Assembly: GCA_903906365.1 (NCBI GenBank)
Contig: CAIVKC010000057.1
Coordinates: 124,001-188,000, forward strand
Direction: 5' to 3'
Length of the DNA: 64,000 nucleotides
Source: an uncultured Bacteroidota bacterium
Lineage (GTDB): Bacteria; Bacteroidota; Bacteroidia; Chitinophagales; Chitinophagaceae
In this document: in pieces, positions 50,396-60,513 of the stretch
Layout of the letters: every line of letters begins with the position of its first letter
Numbering within the stretch: position 1 is the first letter of the stretch
The notes under the pieces: model-generated
Seen by the model: only the letters and a program-made list of their open reading frames with translations
Told to the model about the DNA's origin: nothing
The model's database searches: none
Translations under genes and position numbers: made by a program

Positions 50396-53300
50396 ATGCA
50401 AAGTCCTAGGAACACATTTTTAAGGTACGTAACCCATATCTGTTGGCTGCTTTTCTTTTTTTACGCCCAAACAGGCTATTGCCAACAGACCGGGAGCATC
50501 ATCACCGACAACGCTTCCCGGACCCACGGTAATACCTATGCGGTCGTAATCGGGATTTCCAAATACCAAAATACCGGGATTCCCCAGCTCCAATACGCAG
50601 ACCGGGATGCAAAAGTCTTTGCAGACTACCTGCGGTCCAAACCGGGAGGTTCTGTACCGGAGAGCCATATCCGCCTGCTGCTAAATGAACAGGCCGGCAT
50701 GGCCGCCATTTATGATGCGATGGACTGGCTGCGTGATTCAGCCCTCAGGGGTGATGTGGTGTATTTCTATTTTTCAGGCCACGGGGACGTTGAAAATGCG
50801 ACCATTTACAAGCTGGGCTTCCTGCTTTCCTATAATACCCCGCGGAACAATTACCTGAACAATGCCGTCCGGATTGAAGATCTGAATGATATAGCCAATA
50901 CGCTCAGCACGCAATCGGGTGCAAAAGTGATTTTAGTAACAGATGCCTGCCATTCAGGCAAACTGGCGGGCAGTGATTTCAGGGGAGCCTTCCTGGTGGG
51001 TGACCAGCTCAGGACCATTCAGGGCAATGAGATCAGGATGACATCCTGCGGCCCGGACCAGCTCTCTGCCGAAGACGAAGGCTGGGGTGGCGGCCGGGGT
51101 GCATTCTCCTATTACCTGGTCAATGGTCTGCAGGGAATGGCCGATCTCAATCACGACAGCATCATCACGGTGCAAGAAATCAAGCAATTCCTGGATTCTT
51201 CCCTTTCCAATGACCTGCTGTTGGCCCAAAAAAAAGTGCAGCAGCAACCGGAAATTCTTGGAAAAGATAATTTTGCCTTATCCAAAGTGGACCGCAATAC
51301 CCTGCTTGCGATGAAGCTGAGCCCGGCTCCGATTACCACCATGGGCGCTCCCATGAACCTGGGGGCCATGGCACCGCTAGCAAAACCGCCCCAGGCTTAT
51401 TTACTGGATGCCATCCAGGAAGGCAAACCGGAACTATTATATGATTTTCACGCCCTCAATCAATTGCCCACCGGACAGCTTCCCCTGGCCTTCCTGGACA
51501 GTATGCCCTATTCCCTGCGGGGAAAAGTCACACCTGCCTTATTGCATCAACTGAAGGCATCTCTTATGGAAAACCCGGATGCCTTGCAAAGATTCAGTAA
51601 TAAGATGGCCATCATACTCAGTGACCGGGGACAGGAGGCCATCAACCTCTACCTGGAAGGGGACGTGGCAGAACTGGAAAAAAGAAGGTATTATAATAAA
51701 TCTGACGGATACGATGGCTATCCCGATATGTTTTCTGTGGCCATGAAGCTGATTTCTCCGGGCAATTACATGCATCATTTACTTGAAATCAAGATGCACT
51801 ACTTTGCCGGAGTGGCTGCCAGGCTGAAAATGCCGGTTTCTCCCCATGCTGATTCCCTGCTGAAGGTTTCGCTCATGGAACAAACAGCAGCCCTGCAACT
51901 GGAACAGAATGCCGCTTATATTCAAAATGAAATGGGTATTCTGTTGTTTACAAAAAAAGACCTCGCCGGAGCGGAGAAATATTTTACCCGGGCCGGCCAG
52001 CTGGCACCCACCTGGGCCATTCCCCATGCCAATTTAGCCAGCCTATATGCAGAAATGAACCTTACCCGGGAAGGCTTTGTGCAGTCCTCCCTGGCCGACA
52101 GCCTGCAACCTGGTCTTCAGCTCACGGCCATGAGTAACGGTCTGCTGTATGAAAAAACAGGGAATTGGCTGCTGGCCGAAGAAGCCTACCGCAAAAGCAT
52201 TGAGATCAATTCCAGGCATTGTCTTCCTTTTGAAAGACTGGGCAGTATCTACCTGCATACCACTGAGTTTGCCCAGTCAGATTCCTTTTATTATGAAGCC
52301 GATAAACGAAAAAAAGGCTACCAATTCAATGGCAACAACTGGTTCATGAGGCCGATTGTCCTGTCCCTTGCAGAAGTCCCGAAAGTTTTTTGTGCGCTGG
52401 ATACCCTTCATTTTATTAAAGATGACCTGATTGCATTTTTTGCCTGGGGAATACAGAACTACGAGCATAAAGATTACTCCGGGGCATTACGGATATTTAA
52501 AACAGTTGTCGCATTGGACCCCAAAAACCCCCTGGTATTTCATTATCTGGGAAAAATTTACTTTGACAACCACCAATGGGAAAATGCCGAAGCCATGTTC
52601 GGGCTATCCAGGCGGTATTATATGGACCAGGCATCCCTACAAAAATACAAGGACTCCCTGGTAAAAGGAAGGACCTATCCATACGCCCATGATTGTCTGG
52701 AAGCAACGTTCCTGGCTTCCTCTTTTGGCCGCACAGAGGATCTTTTTTTTATGGGAACCCTTTACCAGTCTTGGGGGCACGACGATGAAGCGGTAAGCAG
52801 CTTTTCTTCAGCCATCCAGCAAAACCCAAGGGAGGTAGCCGGTTATTGCAAACTCTGGGCCCTGCTGGAATCCCTGGGCCGTTACCAGGAAGCCGAACAA
52901 GTGATCATTTCCTATGGGCATCAACCGGGGGGAAGTGAACTTTCACAGCAGGAACTGAACGCCTTTTACCGAAGGGCCGTCGCGCATTTCCCCCAGGATA
53001 GCTATTGGCCCTATCAACTGGGTCTACTGCTCTACAACAGATCGGAGGCTCCCTCCTTTACCAAATACCTGGACTCTGTCGTCTATTTCCCCCTGTTGGA
53101 CCGGGAAAAAATGGTGGATACTTTCACCTATCATCATCTCATAACTGACTCCAGCTTATTGATCAGCGATAAGAACGAGTCCGGAGCACCTTTATTCATC
53201 GAACTGGTATCCCTTCCTACCGGATTAAGCCATCCTGTCACTGTTCCGGGCACCGGGGAGTTGTTCCCACTGGCAGGCAGGATACTGACGCCCAGGTCAG

Positions 53301-54016
53301 ACGGACTTCAGTTTTTAAAACAGGCGGCTGATTTGATAGGCGATACGGCAGTAGTTGCTGATTTATATGCCAGGATTGGTCAGATTTATTTGTGGGCCGG
53401 TTCCCGTAGAATGGCATTGCCTTATCTCAAGCTTTCGGTAAACTGGATTCCCGGTAATGCATCCATAAGAATGAAACTGATTGAATCTGCCCGGGCCCTG
53501 TATAACAATAAGTTGGCCCTGGAGAACCTGGAATACCTCTATGATCACCGGCAGATCAGTTTCCCCGACCATGTCAATCTGGCCCATTTTTATATGTTGA
53601 GCAGTCAGTTCACCCGGTCTGCCCAATTGCTGGACGAAGTCGCATCGGTTTATCCTTTTCAGTTGGACCTGACTAAGGAGTTTTCGGCCAGACTACACCT
53701 GCTTTCCGGACAATACAGGGAGTCTTTGGACATGTACCGGCAATTACTGGTCCGCAGGCCAACAGATCCCGCAACGCTCTATAACCTGGCCCGTATAAAT
53801 GCCCATTTCGGCAACCGGTCAGAAGCCTTCCGCCTGCTGGAACTTTCCATGAAAAACGGCTTTCGTTATTCCTATGTTCTTTCCTTAGACCCCATGATGC
53901 AGTCCATTCGGGGAACAACGCAATGGGATTTGTTGTTGAAGCAATATCCCGCCAAGCAATATAACAGGCCAGGCCCCTTTGTCAAGCAGGATTATTTACC
54001 GAAGACAATTTTATAA
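50396..54016 (+). CDS. Exported caspase-fold (peptidase C14-like) protein with C-terminal TPR array
   Basis: 'NTYAVVIGISKYQNTGIPQLQYADRDAKVFADYL', His motif 'VVYFYFSGHGD', Cys motif 'ILVTDACHSGK'; TPR-like 'LAGAEKYFTRAGQLAPTWAIPHANLASLYAEM', 'HKDYSGALRIFKTVVALDPKNPLVFHYLGKIYF'. Start at MQSPRNTFLRYVTH chosen for its signal peptide. Confidence 0.87.
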   Translation: MQSPRNTFLRYVTHICWLLFFFYAQTGYCQQTGSIITDNASRTHGNTYAVVIGISKYQNTGIPQLQYADRDAKVFADYLRSKPGGSVPESHIRLLLNEQAGMAAIYDAMDWLRDSALRGDVVYFYFSGHGDVENATIYKLGFLLSYNTPRNNYLNNAVRIEDLNDIANTLSTQSGAKVILVTDACHSGKLAGSDFRGAFLVGDQLRTIQGNEIRMTSCGPDQLSAEDEGWGGGRGAFSYYLVNGLQGMADLNHDSIITVQEIKQFLDSSLSNDLLLAQKKVQQQPEILGKDNFALSKVDRNTLLAMKLSPAPITTMGAPMNLGAMAPLAKPPQAYLLDAIQEGKPELLYDFHALNQLPTGQLPLAFLDSMPYSLRGKVTPALLHQLKASLMENPDALQRFSNKMAIILSDRGQEAINLYLEGDVAELEKRRYYNKSDGYDGYPDMFSVAMKLISPGNYMHHLLEIKMHYFAGVAARLKMPVSPHADSLLKVSLMEQTAALQLEQNAAYIQNEMGILLFTKKDLAGAEKYFTRAGQLAPTWAIPHANLASLYAEMNLTREGFVQSSLADSLQPGLQLTAMSNGLLYEKTGNWLLAEEAYRKSIEINSRHCLPFERLGSIYLHTTEFAQSDSFYYEADKRKKGYQFNGNNWFMRPIVLSLAEVPKVFCALDTLHFIKDDLIAFFAWGIQNYEHKDYSGALRIFKTVVALDPKNPLVFHYLGKIYFDNHQWENAEAMFGLSRRYYMDQASLQKYKDSLVKGRTYPYAHDCLEATFLASSFGRTEDLFFMGTLYQSWGHDDEAVSSFSSAIQQNPREVAGYCKLWALLESLGRYQEAEQVIISYGHQPGGSELSQQELNAFYRRAVAHFPQDSYWPYQLGLLLYNRSEAPSFTKYLDSVVYFPLLDREKMVDTFTYHHLITDSSLLISDKNESGAPLFIELVSLPTGLSHPVTVPGTGELFPLAGRILTPRSDGLQFLKQAADLIGDTAVVADLYARIGQIYLWAGSRRMALPYLKLSVNWIPGNASIRMKLIESARALYNNKLALENLEYLYDHRQISFPDHVNLAHFYMLSSQFTRSAQLLDEVASVYPFQLDLTKEFSARLHLLSGQYRESLDMYRQLLVRRPTDPATLYNLARINAHFGNRSEAFRLLELSMKNGFRYSYVLSLDPMMQSIRGTTQWDLLLKQYPAKQYNRPGPFVKQDYLPKTIL

Positions 54017-55329
54017 ACAGGAAACTGCTGGCATATATTTTGGGGAATATAGGGCTTGTCGCAATAAGTATGCTGTGCCTTGGCGATGGTCTGGGTTTTG
54101 GTATCCTCCAGCAGCTGGTCCCAGGTCGGGCTGGTTTTAACCACACTGCAATAGCCCTGCAGGCTGGAAGTGAAAAAATAAGAAAAGAAGCCCCCAAAAT
54201 TATTGTTGCTGCTGGCCCGCTGGCTGCTGTCAGCGGCAGTCGCCATCAAGGACATGGGCGTAGAAGACAGGAAAAGGGCCCGGCAGTTATCCATACTCAG
54301 GTTCACCCCCGAACCTTTGGTAGGACTGATCTTACTGCCTGTTGCATTGGAAATTTCCGGTGGCGTATTACAACAGTCACTCATTACCAGGTTCAGCCTG
54401 GCTCCCTTATTCTTGATGGCTGTGAATATGTCTTCCAGATGCAATGACTGGGACAGGTAGTCATCCTGGGGCTTGGCACGCAGGTCTATATAGGGGAAAC
54501 GACGTTTATCGGAAGGCTTTCTGAAACCATGGCCAGAATAATAAAAAATGACAATATCATTAGCCCCGGGATGAAGCCCTGAAATGGCAGCCTGAACGGC
54601 TTTTTTATTGTAATTATTTCCGGCAATGACAGTAGGTATGACCGTTATCCCCATATAGGTTGCAATGCTGTTAAAGGTTTGTTGCGCCCTTGCCAGATCC
54701 CCCTGGCAGGAAGCTCCGATTTCCGGTTCATTGATATTGGCAACAATGATCAGAAACAGCCTTATCTTTTTTTCATCCGGGCTGAGACCACGGCCATTGC
54801 TTGCAAACAGGTTCATATAAAAATCCTCATCCTCACTAAAATACTGCCCCACCAGGCTCCTGCTCAGGGAACCATAGTCTATCCATTGGGCGGTAAACTG
54901 GGTAGACGGATCCATTTCCAGGGGGCTGGATACATCCCGTATCACCCCGGCAGGTTCCAGATACCCGCTGGTCTGGTTATAGCGGAAATAAAAAACAGGA
55001 GGGGTATACAGTCCCCTGCCCTCCCCCGTAATCAGGCGGGGATTAACGGGGGTGAAAAGCAGGCTGGAGGTATCCTCTTTTCCGTCCAGGTCAGCCACGG
55101 CGACCTCGGTCATATCGGTTTCCACCACCGTGGGTGAGGAACTGCCTGGCTGGGTGTAACGGACCCGCATTAAACCGCTGCCGTCGGCAAACCTGACAAA
55201 AAAAGCGTAATAGGTGGTGTTGTCCGGGCTGGCAGAAAAACGGTAGGAAAACTGGTAAACCGATTGACCATGAAGGGGAATGTAGCCACCCAGCAGGCCC
55301 AACATAAATAAAAATACCTGTACCCTCAT
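53992..55329 (-). CDS. Exported protein with C-terminal caspase-fold (C14-like) domain
   Basis: Signal peptide MRVQVFLFMLGLLGGYIPLHGQ; 'GANDIVIFYYSGHGFR', 'ARLNLVMSDCCNTPPE'. Confidence 0.83.
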   Translation of the reverse strand: MRVQVFLFMLGLLGGYIPLHGQSVYQFSYRFSASPDNTTYYAFFVRFADGSGLMRVRYTQPGSSSPTVVETDMTEVAVADLDGKEDTSSLLFTPVNPRLITGEGRGLYTPPVFYFRYNQTSGYLEPAGVIRDVSSPLEMDPSTQFTAQWIDYGSLSRSLVGQYFSEDEDFYMNLFASNGRGLSPDEKKIRLFLIIVANINEPEIGASCQGDLARAQQTFNSIATYMGITVIPTVIAGNNYNKKAVQAAISGLHPGANDIVIFYYSGHGFRKPSDKRRFPYIDLRAKPQDDYLSQSLHLEDIFTAIKNKGARLNLVMSDCCNTPPEISNATGSKISPTKGSGVNLSMDNCRALFLSSTPMSLMATAADSSQRASSNNNFGGFFSYFFTSSLQGYCSVVKTSPTWDQLLEDTKTQTIAKAQHTYCDKPYIPQNICQQFPVYKIVFGK

Positions 55330-55419
55330 CGCTGCTATTTTGGTTTTTAAAGCTAGTGGATTTATTGGTATTTTGCTCCATTTAATTACCCGATCTTTGG
55401 CCGGTTTCCTGCAGATTTC

Positions 55420-56922
55420 ATGGATACAGTAATTTTACACGCTATGCTCAAAAACAAGTACGTCCCGGGCGATGGGAGCATTCACCAAAAGCAGGGCGTT
55501 CCTATGTTCCTGATACTGCTGCTGGCTGCCCTTCTTCTCTGCTTACCTGCAGCCTACTGCCAGAAGGAACTTGCCGACAGCCTGACTCATAAACTCCTGA
55601 CCGAAAAAACAGATACAGGCAGGATCATCCTGTTAAACCAAATAGCCGCAGCCTGCCAGATCTTTAACCCAGACTCCTCGCTGGTCCTTTTGCAAAAATC
55701 CCTGGACCGGTCCAGGGCCCTTGGTTACCGCAACGGAGAAAATAAGGCCCTGAAGATCATGGCAAATACTTTTATCATGGTAGGAAACTACCCGCGTGCC
55801 CTGGAGCTGCACCTGCAATTGCTTAAATCCGAGGAAAAGGAAAATAATCTCTATGAAGTGGCGGAAGCCTATATCAGCATGGGATCTGTCTATGTCCTCC
55901 AGGAGCAGTACAGGGAAGGCCTTCAATACTACCTGAGGGCTGATTCCATCATCTCAGCCCAAAGGTTTGGGGATCTCAGGCTATACACCAGCCTGAATCT
56001 GGGGGATCTCTATGACCGGCTCAACATCCTAGACAGTTCCTTTAGCTATTTTTCCCAAGCCCTGCAATTGGCAGGGGACATGCATGACTCCTCCTTTATG
56101 GCCGCCTCAAAAGTCGGATTGGGTGATTGTTACCTCAAAATTGGCCGCTATGATACAGCGCTCCGTTATTTTCAGGAGGTATTGCCGAGTCTCAAAAAGG
56201 CAGGAGATGAAGACATGCTTTGCGAAACCACCCTTGATCTGGCCAAATTGTATGAAAGAAAACTAGTGGCTGACTCCGCAGCCTATTATGCGGGATGGTC
56301 CTTGGAGCTGGCTAAAAAAGACGGCTATCAATCCAGGCAGCTCGATGCCGTTCAATTCCTCAGCGACCACTACAAAAACCTGAAAAACATTGACAGTGCT
56401 TTCCTGTTTATGAACCAGGTGAAGGCCCTCAGCGATTCAATCGACAGCAGGGAAAAAATCAGGCAGATTCAAGTGCTATCCACCAATGAGAAATTGAGAG
56501 AACTGCAGGTGGAGGAAGCCAGGAAAAGGGCGGAAGAGGAACGCAGGCAGCAGCTTCAGCTGCTGTTGATAGGCGCAATTATACCCGGTATTTTTCTGGT
56601 AACCCTGCTGCTAAGCCGGATCAGGATTCATATCGGGTTCATCAAGTTGCTGGGGATCCTGTCCCTGCTGATCTTTTTTGAATACCTGACGCTACTGCTG
56701 CATCCCATCGTGGTGGAATTCACCCATCATACGCCCGTCTATGAAATTCTCATCTTCGTTGCCATCGCGGCCCTGCTCATACCGACCCACCACCGGGTTG
56801 AACATTGGTTTATCGGGCGGTTAACCCAAAGAAAGGCCAGCCACGGTAACCAAAACATCAAACTCAAGATTCAACAGCTCAAGGCAAAAAAGCCGGGCGA
56901 CCATCCTGAAACCGGCAGGTGA
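55420..56922 (+). CDS. Exported TPR protein with coiled coil and C-terminal transmembrane segments (no kinase domain)
   Basis: 'NYPRALELHLQLLKSEEKENNLYEVAEAYISMGSVYVLQEQYREGLQYYLRAD', coiled coil 'LRELQVEEARKRAEEERRQQLQ', three hydrophobic helices. Start may be internal (MFLILLLAALLLCLPAAYC). Confidence 0.75.
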   Translation: MDTVILHAMLKNKYVPGDGSIHQKQGVPMFLILLLAALLLCLPAAYCQKELADSLTHKLLTEKTDTGRIILLNQIAAACQIFNPDSSLVLLQKSLDRSRALGYRNGENKALKIMANTFIMVGNYPRALELHLQLLKSEEKENNLYEVAEAYISMGSVYVLQEQYREGLQYYLRADSIISAQRFGDLRLYTSLNLGDLYDRLNILDSSFSYFSQALQLAGDMHDSSFMAASKVGLGDCYLKIGRYDTALRYFQEVLPSLKKAGDEDMLCETTLDLAKLYERKLVADSAAYYAGWSLELAKKDGYQSRQLDAVQFLSDHYKNLKNIDSAFLFMNQVKALSDSIDSREKIRQIQVLSTNEKLRELQVEEARKRAEEERRQQLQLLLIGAIIPGIFLVTLLLSRIRIHIGFIKLLGILSLLIFFEYLTLLLHPIVVEFTHHTPVYEILIFVAIAALLIPTHHRVEHWFIGRLTQRKASHGNQNIKLKIQQLKAKKPGDHPETGR

Positions 56923-57012
56923 TGGTTTACCCGGGCCGGCCCCCTATTTCCGGCAGAATGAAAGCGTCCGTTCTGTCGAAAGCAATCCCCTGGGATTTCT
57001 TCAATAAAAAAG

Positions 57013-57050
57013 GGCGGGAAACAGGTCGGAATTCCCACCTGTTTCCCGCC
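57013..57050 (-). terminator. Rho-independent terminator (minus-strand gene ending 57079; may act in both directions)
   Basis: 14-bp perfect stem GGCGGGAAACAGGT ... ACCTGTTTCCCGCC; minus strand continues CTTTTTTATTG. Confidence 0.75.
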
Positions 57051-57078
57051 ACCATAAATGGGCCTTTCAATAATGTGT

Positions 57079-60000
57079 TTACTTATTTTTCACCTTCAGA
57101 CCCGCCAGGAAGAGTTGCTTACTTTCCTTGTCATCCAGCGGGGTGGTTACCAGGTAGAGGTTATGCAACCTGCCGTCGTTTACCGGTTCCAGTTTCCCAA
57201 ATGATAATACAGCAGGCGGCAAAACAGACTTACCCCCGGAGGCCTTAACAGCAGGGGCTTTCCAGGTGCCTTTGGCCAGGATTTTGCCTCCCGGGTCATC
57301 CAGGCGCAGTTCAAAGGCATAACCAAAATCGGTTCCTTTGGGCGCATAGATCATCAGGTCTGCCGCTTTCAGGCCGGTCAGGTCGATATGATCCAGACTG
57401 AACCACCCGAATCCTTTGGGGGTCACCATGCAGGAAGCATCATTGTAATCAGCCGATTCATATCCCTGTGTATTAGATAAATCTGAAAAAGGCAGCAGAC
57501 TGCTTCTCAAGGAGGCCGTGGCACTGGCAGTGAGCGGTTTGATACCCTCTCCCCCCTTATCTGTATAACTGGCTGATATCACCAGCACTGACTTGTTCTT
57601 ATTGGTAACCCCGGCAGCAGCCCGGATGGAGCCGGCAGCAGGAAGGGAAGGCTTCAGTACGGTTTTTTGACCCAGGGAAAGCACCCAGCGCACGATGGTA
57701 TTGAGATCAGCGGTCGGTATACCGGGATGGGCTGCCATCACGGTCTCACCCCATACGCCGCCACCGCCCTTACGGATCTTGCTGACCAGGGTCTGTGTGA
57801 TATCGGGAGTCTTGGCATATTTGGATGCGACGCTGGTAAAGGAAGGGCCGATGGAAGGTTCATCCACTTTATGACATGATTTACAGTCATAGGTCATCAT
57901 CAGGTTCTTGCCGGAAATGACGGCCGTGGCCTGCTGGTGGCCCAGGGTGGTGCCCGCCTTGTCGAGACCCTCCACATATTCTGAGGAAACATAGAGGCCA
58001 GCCATTTTCCTGGCAGCGGCCGTATCATCCTTATCCGTCACACTGACCGCGTATTTTACATCCTGATCCGGGAAATAAAAGCTCTTGTTTCCCATAATAT
58101 TGATACTGACAGAAGGCATTTCATTTCCTGCATAGACATGGAGCGCTTCACTTTTGGAAGTGGCTCCTTCGGGATCCCTGACATCCACGGTAATCATGTA
58201 ATCGCCTGGTTTCTGGTAGGTATAGGAAGCCTCGGGGTCGGCTGATTCCAGCGTTACGCCGTTTCCAAAGTTCCAGGTATAATGCAGGGTTTCATTTTCA
58301 GGGTCCTTGGCCTGTACTTTTGCGTGGACCACCATAGGAAGCCCGCCGGTTTCCCGGTCGATCTCTGCTTTCAGGATTTTTGGAGGCCGGTTTCCGGCGA
58401 TATAGTCAATGCGGACCAGGCCAGCATCGGGGTTTTTCATGAACCAGCCGTTGCCGTATTCCAGGATGTATATCCTGCCATCCGGACCCAGTTCCATATC
58501 AATGGGCGAATTGAATTTGGTGTGTTCCATGAAGGGCTCCATCCTGTCATAATCTCCGTTGGGAAGCATGGTGACAGGCTTGATGAACCCCCTGATCCAT
58601 TCATAGAAAAAGAATTTGCCATCATAGTAGGATGGATACCGGGTCTCTTTGGGAAAAAGATCGCTGTAGTATACCGGTCCTGCCATGGCTGCCCTTCCCC
58701 CGGTTCCAACGGATGGGAAATCGGGTGATTTGGCATAGGGATACCAAATAAAAGCAGGCTGGGCAGGCGGCAATTCGCGAAGACCGGTATTGTTACGGGA
58801 ATCATTGATGGGCTTTGCCGGATCAAAGGCATCCCCATGCTGGCCCGTTTCGTAGTTAAAGCTGCGGTAGGGGTAATTATTTCCCACAAAAAACGGCCAG
58901 CCGAAAAATCCCGCCTTGCGGGCCTGGTTGATTTCATCATACCCCCGGGGGCCCCTGGTATCCAGGCTGTCCTCGTTGGCGTCCGGCCCTACTTCACCCC
59001 AGTAAAGAAACCCGTTTTTCTGGTCCACCGAAATCCTGTAGGGATTTCTGTCACCCATGACATAGATTTCGGGTCTGGTTTTTTCCATGCCCTTGGGAAA
59101 AAGATTTCCCTGCGGAATATCATAGCTGCCATCTTCCTTCATGCGGATGCGCAGGATCTTTCCCCGCAGGTCATTGGAATTGCCTGCGCCACGCCGGTCA
59201 TCGTATTGTTCATGCCCGGGACGGTCGTCCAGCGGGGCATAGGAATTGGTCTGGAAGGGCTGTTTGGGTTCATTAAAGGGATTGGTATTATCCCCGGTGG
59301 AGACAAACAGGGACTTATCCGGTCCAAAGGCAATGGAGCCTCCGGTATGGCAGCAGATATTGCGCTGGCTGTAAAACTGGAGCACCACTTTTTCGGATTT
59401 GGGATCCAGGGTATCCTTTTCAAAAGTGAAACGGGACAACCGGTTGACGGAGGTATCATAGGGACTGTAGAAAACGTAGACCCAGTGATTCTTGTCAAAA
59501 TCAGGATCCGCCTTAATGCCCAGCAGGCCTTCTTCGGGATTAACTCCCGGTTTGTCCGATTTGAAAAACACGTTGAGAAAACCCACCTGCTTGACCTGTC
59601 CGGTGCTGCTCTTATAGAGCATGATCTCTCCCCGGCGCTGGGATATGAGGATATCCAGGTTGGGAAGGATCGTTAGTTCAGTAGGCTCAAAAAAGGTTCC
59701 TTCCACCAACTGGTTTTTGACAAACCTGTCTTCGCTGGGGGCAAATTCGCTGTGTGCCCGGGCGTAATCTGGTTTTGCATTGGTTCCGATGGCATATTGA
59801 ATGCCACCCAGGATATGCTTCAGGTAAAGGGAATCTGTGTAGGATTCTTCGGTATGCCCGAGCTCAGTGTAGAAAACACGGCCCCCGTCAAAATCATGGT
59901 ACCATGCCATGGGATGGCTCTCCCCGTTGACCCCGCCCTGGTAGCTTTTTTCATCAATGGTCATCAGGACATGAATGTCCTTACTGATCTTTTTAAAATT

Positions 60001-60513
60001 ATACCATTCATCGGTTCTGGTCCAGCTGTCCGGCAGACCCTGGGTGGACGGGTGGCTCTTATCGGTGACCATCAGTTTGGCCTGCTGGATATGGGGATGG
60101 CTCAGAAAATAGGCTCCGATCATGCGGCCATACCAGCCCCAGTCATATTCCGCATCAGCTGCTGCGTGGATGCCCACAAAACCGCCACCGGCTTGTATAT
60201 AGCGTTCCAGGGCTATTTCCTGGTTCCCGCTCAGCAGATCTCCGGTTGAATTCAAAAATACCAGGGCAGCATACCGTTTAAGGGTATCTTCCTCGAACAT
60301 GGCGGCATCGGTGGTGGTATCCACGTCAAAACTATTGGTAGCCCCCAGCGTCGCAATGGCCTTGAGACCGGCATCAATGGAGGAATGATGATAGCCCGCC
60401 GTTTTTGAAAAAAACAGTATCCTGGGTTTTGCACTGCGCTGGTTATGGCAGGAGGTCATTGTAAGAAAGGAAAATACGATGAGTAAGCAAGCGAACTGAT
60501 TTTTTTTCAGCAT
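57079..60513 (-). CDS. Lipoprotein fusion: ThuA-like + glucose/sorbosone dehydrogenase-like propeller + PKD + c-type cytochrome + CBM-like C-terminus
   Basis: 'MTSCHNQ' lipobox; 'GGGFVGIHAAADAEYDWGWYGRMIGAYFLSHP' (ThuA); 'EEGLLGIKADPDFDKNHWVYVFYSP' (GSDH); 'LHYTWNFGNGVTLESADPEASYTYQKPGDYMITVDVRDPEG' (PKD); 'MTYDCKSCHKVDEPSIGPSF' (CxxCH). Confidence 0.9.
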   Translation of the reverse strand: MLKKNQFACLLIVFSFLTMTSCHNQRSAKPRILFFSKTAGYHHSSIDAGLKAIATLGATNSFDVDTTTDAAMFEEDTLKRYAALVFLNSTGDLLSGNQEIALERYIQAGGGFVGIHAAADAEYDWGWYGRMIGAYFLSHPHIQQAKLMVTDKSHPSTQGLPDSWTRTDEWYNFKKISKDIHVLMTIDEKSYQGGVNGESHPMAWYHDFDGGRVFYTELGHTEESYTDSLYLKHILGGIQYAIGTNAKPDYARAHSEFAPSEDRFVKNQLVEGTFFEPTELTILPNLDILISQRRGEIMLYKSSTGQVKQVGFLNVFFKSDKPGVNPEEGLLGIKADPDFDKNHWVYVFYSPYDTSVNRLSRFTFEKDTLDPKSEKVVLQFYSQRNICCHTGGSIAFGPDKSLFVSTGDNTNPFNEPKQPFQTNSYAPLDDRPGHEQYDDRRGAGNSNDLRGKILRIRMKEDGSYDIPQGNLFPKGMEKTRPEIYVMGDRNPYRISVDQKNGFLYWGEVGPDANEDSLDTRGPRGYDEINQARKAGFFGWPFFVGNNYPYRSFNYETGQHGDAFDPAKPINDSRNNTGLRELPPAQPAFIWYPYAKSPDFPSVGTGGRAAMAGPVYYSDLFPKETRYPSYYDGKFFFYEWIRGFIKPVTMLPNGDYDRMEPFMEHTKFNSPIDMELGPDGRIYILEYGNGWFMKNPDAGLVRIDYIAGNRPPKILKAEIDRETGGLPMVVHAKVQAKDPENETLHYTWNFGNGVTLESADPEASYTYQKPGDYMITVDVRDPEGATSKSEALHVYAGNEMPSVSINIMGNKSFYFPDQDVKYAVSVTDKDDTAAARKMAGLYVSSEYVEGLDKAGTTLGHQQATAVISGKNLMMTYDCKSCHKVDEPSIGPSFTSVASKYAKTPDITQTLVSKIRKGGGGVWGETVMAAHPGIPTADLNTIVRWVLSLGQKTVLKPSLPAAGSIRAAAGVTNKNKSVLVISASYTDKGGEGIKPLTASATASLRSSLLPFSDLSNTQGYESADYNDASCMVTPKGFGWFSLDHIDLTGLKAADLMIYAPKGTDFGYAFELRLDDPGGKILAKGTWKAPAVKASGGKSVLPPAVLSFGKLEPVNDGRLHNLYLVTTPLDDKESKQLFLAGLKVKNK

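Noticed and set aside
50396-56922. Naming the caspase/TPR locus as an anti-phage system
   Set aside because: Signal peptides point to the envelope, no known sensor or effector module was found, and no defence island genes are nearby; kept only as a hypothesis for testing.
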